A stretch of DNA of 24,009 nt from DAOTXL01 sp034434895 (GTDB lineage: Bacteria > Chloroflexota > Anaerolineae > JAAYZQ01). The stretch covers positions 1 to 24,009 of the forward strand of contig DAOTYI010000029.1 in the NCBI GenBank assembly GCA_034434895.1, in the 5' to 3' direction. The position numbers and the translations under genes are program-made. Below the pieces are notes generated by a model, which was given only the letters and a program-made list of their open reading frames with translations, was not told the DNA's origin and searched no databases. This document shows positions 22,473 to 24,009 of the stretch, one piece after another (the first letter of the stretch is position 1; each line of letters starts with the position of its first letter).

Positions 22473-22585
22473 ACGATGGTTTGACCTGAACACTGCCTGT
22501 CCACCGCAGAGTTCGCAGAGGTCTTTTATCGGTTTTCTCTGCGGCCTCGGCGTCTCTGCGGTGAGTTCAGAATGTGAACCATCGT
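22473..22585. repeat. 113-bp palindromic element with CTCTGCGG repeats
   Basis: Terminal ACGATGGTT (22473-22481) and AACCATCGT (22577-22585) are perfect inverted repeats. Inside are CTGAAC/GTTCAG and ACCGCAGAG (22503-22511) / CTCTGCGGT (22554-22562). The interior (GCAGAG...CTCTGCGGCCTCGGCGTCTCTGCGG) is of a commonly dispersed type. It ends about 20 nt before the start codon of the next gene and so probably forms its upstream region. Confidence 0.7.
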
Positions 22586-22606
22586 GGTAGTACTGAGGAG
22601 CGAACG

Positions 22607-24007
22607 GTGAAGGTCCAGTTTTTCGGCGCCGTGCGCACGGTGACCGGCTCCATGCACCTGGTGACGGCCAATGGCGCACGCATCCTGCTCGATTGCGGGT
22701 TGTTTCAGGGCAAACGACAGGAAAGTTTTGAGCGGAACCGCAACCTGCCGTTCGATGCCCGGACGGTCCACCTGTTGCTCCTGTCCCACGCCCACATTGA
22801 CCATTCGGGCAATATCCCCACCCTGGTCAAGAGCGGTTTCCAGGGCCCCATCTACACCACTCCGGCCACGCGCGATCTGTGTGCGGCGGTGCTGCGCGAT
22901 TCGGCCCATATCCAGGAGGAAGATGCCCGCTATGTCAACAAGAAACAGGCCAGGAAGGGTGAGCCTCTGGTCGAACCGCTCTACACCGTGGCGGATGCCA
23001 CAGAGAGCCTCAAGAACTTTATCAGCGTGGGCTACAACCGCCCGTTGCAGATCGCGCCAGGAGTGACCCTGACCTTTTACGATGCGGGGCACATCCTGGG
23101 TTCGGCCCTCGTTGTCCTGGACATAGAGGAAGGGGGGGAGAAGAAGCGCCTGGTCTTCAGCGGCGACCTGGGGCGCAAGAACATGCCCATCCTCCGCGAT
23201 CCGCAGCCGGTGGAAAAGGCCGACTATTTCATCATCGAGAGCACCTACGGCGATCGCCTCCACGATCCGATCGAAACAACGGACAAGATGCTGCAAGAGG
23301 TGGTGGTGGATACCTATCGCCGGGGCGGCAAACTGATCGTCCCCGCCTTTTCCGTAGGTCGCACCCAGGAGCTGGTCTATGCTCTGCACCGCCTGACCGA
23401 AAGCCGGGACATCCCCAGCCTACCGATCTTTGTGGATAGCCCCCTATCGGCGAACGTAACCGAGGTGTTCCGATTGCACCCGGAATGTTACGACCAGGAA
23501 CTGAGTCAGTTCATCGCCCGCAACGACCACCGTGACCCCTTTGGCTTTCACCGCCTGACCTACATCCGCACGGTAGAGGAGTCCAAGGAACTCAACTTTC
23601 TCCGGGAACCGGCGGTCATCATCAGCGCCTCCGGCATGTGCGAGGCGGGGCGCGTCCTGCACCACCTTAAGAACAACATCGAGGATCCGCGCAACACGGT
23701 GCTCATTGTCGGCTGGCAGGCCCCCGACACACTGGGGCGACGGCTGGTGGAGCATCAGTCCACGGTCCGGATCTTTGGCGAGGCGTATACCGTGAGGGCG
23801 CGGGTGGAGACGATCAACGGCTATAGCGCCCATGCCGACCGGACCGAGCTGTTGGACTATGCCCGGCAGTCAGGCCTTGACCGCTTGAAGAAGGCCTTTG
23901 TGGTCCACGGGGAGGAGGCTTCCAGCCTGGCCCTGGCCGAGGGACTGCGCGACCTGGGCGTGGGCCAGGCCCTTGTGCCCAAAGTGGGCGAAGAGTTTAC
24001 GTTATAA
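22607..24007 (+). CDS. Beta-CASP metallo-beta-lactamase nuclease (CPSF73/YSH1-like)
   Basis: 466 residues. The metallo-beta-lactamase part has LLSHAHIDHSGNIP (SHAHIDH at 60-66), FYDAGHILGSALV (about 158) and VFSGDLGRKNMPIL (about 185). The beta-CASP part has ESTYGDRLHD, PAFSVGRTQELVYAL, IFVDSPLSANVTEVF, IISASGMCEAGRVLHHL (motif B, about 344) and a C-terminal INGYSAHADRTELL (motif C His). This family cuts or trims RNA. Bacterial members are related to archaeal and eukaryotic cleavage-and-polyadenylation nucleases and to RNase J. The GTG start at 22607 (VKVQFFGAVRTVTGS) is chosen because GAGGAG lies 6 nt upstream and relatives begin with this motif; the frame is open 11 codons further. The stop is 2 nt before the window end. 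Confidence 0.92.
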   Translation: MKVQFFGAVRTVTGSMHLVTANGARILLDCGLFQGKRQESFERNRNLPFDARTVHLLLLSHAHIDHSGNIPTLVKSGFQGPIYTTPATRDLCAAVLRDSAHIQEEDARYVNKKQARKGEPLVEPLYTVADATESLKNFISVGYNRPLQIAPGVTLTFYDAGHILGSALVVLDIEEGGEKKRLVFSGDLGRKNMPILRDPQPVEKADYFIIESTYGDRLHDPIETTDKMLQEVVVDTYRRGGKLIVPAFSVGRTQELVYALHRLTESRDIPSLPIFVDSPLSANVTEVFRLHPECYDQELSQFIARNDHRDPFGFHRLTYIRTVEESKELNFLREPAVIISASGMCEAGRVLHHLKNNIEDPRNTVLIVGWQAPDTLGRRLVEHQSTVRIFGEAYTVRARVETINGYSAHADRTELLDYARQSGLDRLKKAFVVHGEEASSLALAEGLRDLGVGQALVPKVGEEFTL

Positions 24008-24009
24008 GC

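Overview
The window is GC-rich, densely coding DNA that most resembles a Chloroflexota chromosome (Anaerolineae or Caldilineae type). This is an inference. It rests on an archaeal/eukaryotic-type prolyl-tRNA synthetase, Thr/Pro-rich 'TPTPTATP' linkers on membrane-anchored surface proteins, a ParB/sulfiredoxin-like gene next to a phosphoesterase, a CHAT-STAND protein, endonuclease-type MutL, and many small palindromic dispersed repeats. No rRNA, tRNA, CRISPR array, transposase or integrase was seen.

Layout. 1-6609 (minus) is one transcription unit read leftward: a fused 2-oxoacid dehydrogenase E1 with an extra N-terminal SCP2-like domain, a DUF4258/DUF2283 pair, a membrane-anchored GH3 glycosidase and, after a large palindrome, the start of a TPR/membrane protein cut by the window edge. 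A strong promoter lies at 6795-6823. 6828-10520 (minus) is a HIT hydrolase - MFS transporter - GT39-like glycosyltransferase operon with its own promoter. 10677-11621 (plus) is RNase Z, apparently leaderless, convergent with a small Trm112-like zinc protein (11647-11886, minus). 11995-12276 (plus) holds a consensus promoter, a structured RNA whose ends pair, and an intrinsic terminator. It precedes a plus-strand unit of metallophosphoesterase, ParB/Srx-like protein and proS. 15596-16383 (minus) is a UPF0175/DUF3368 (PIN) toxin-antitoxin pair, followed by a CHAT protease-STAND ATPase-TPR protein (16557-18980, minus), an NLR-like candidate defence gene. 19159-20115 (minus) is a DUF523 (TudS-like)-DUF1722 fusion with a palindromic element on each side. 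mutL (20297-21934, minus) is divergent from a DUF4342 membrane protein and a beta-CASP metallo-beta-lactamase nuclease (22607-24007, plus).

The most striking overall property is the number of short palindromic or hairpin repeats. They fill almost every intergenic gap (606-723, 6631-6788, 15371-15484, 19005-19099, 20168-20266, 22473-22585). Several also run into or lie inside reading frames (GH3 signal peptide, GT39 middle and C-terminus, ParB-like C-terminus, two sites in the CHAT domain), where they add or replace amino acids. The best candidates for something undescribed are the SCP2-E1 fusion, the 12027-12228 RNA with its downstream attenuator-like terminator, the repeat-remodelled CHAT-STAND protein, and the repeat families themselves.
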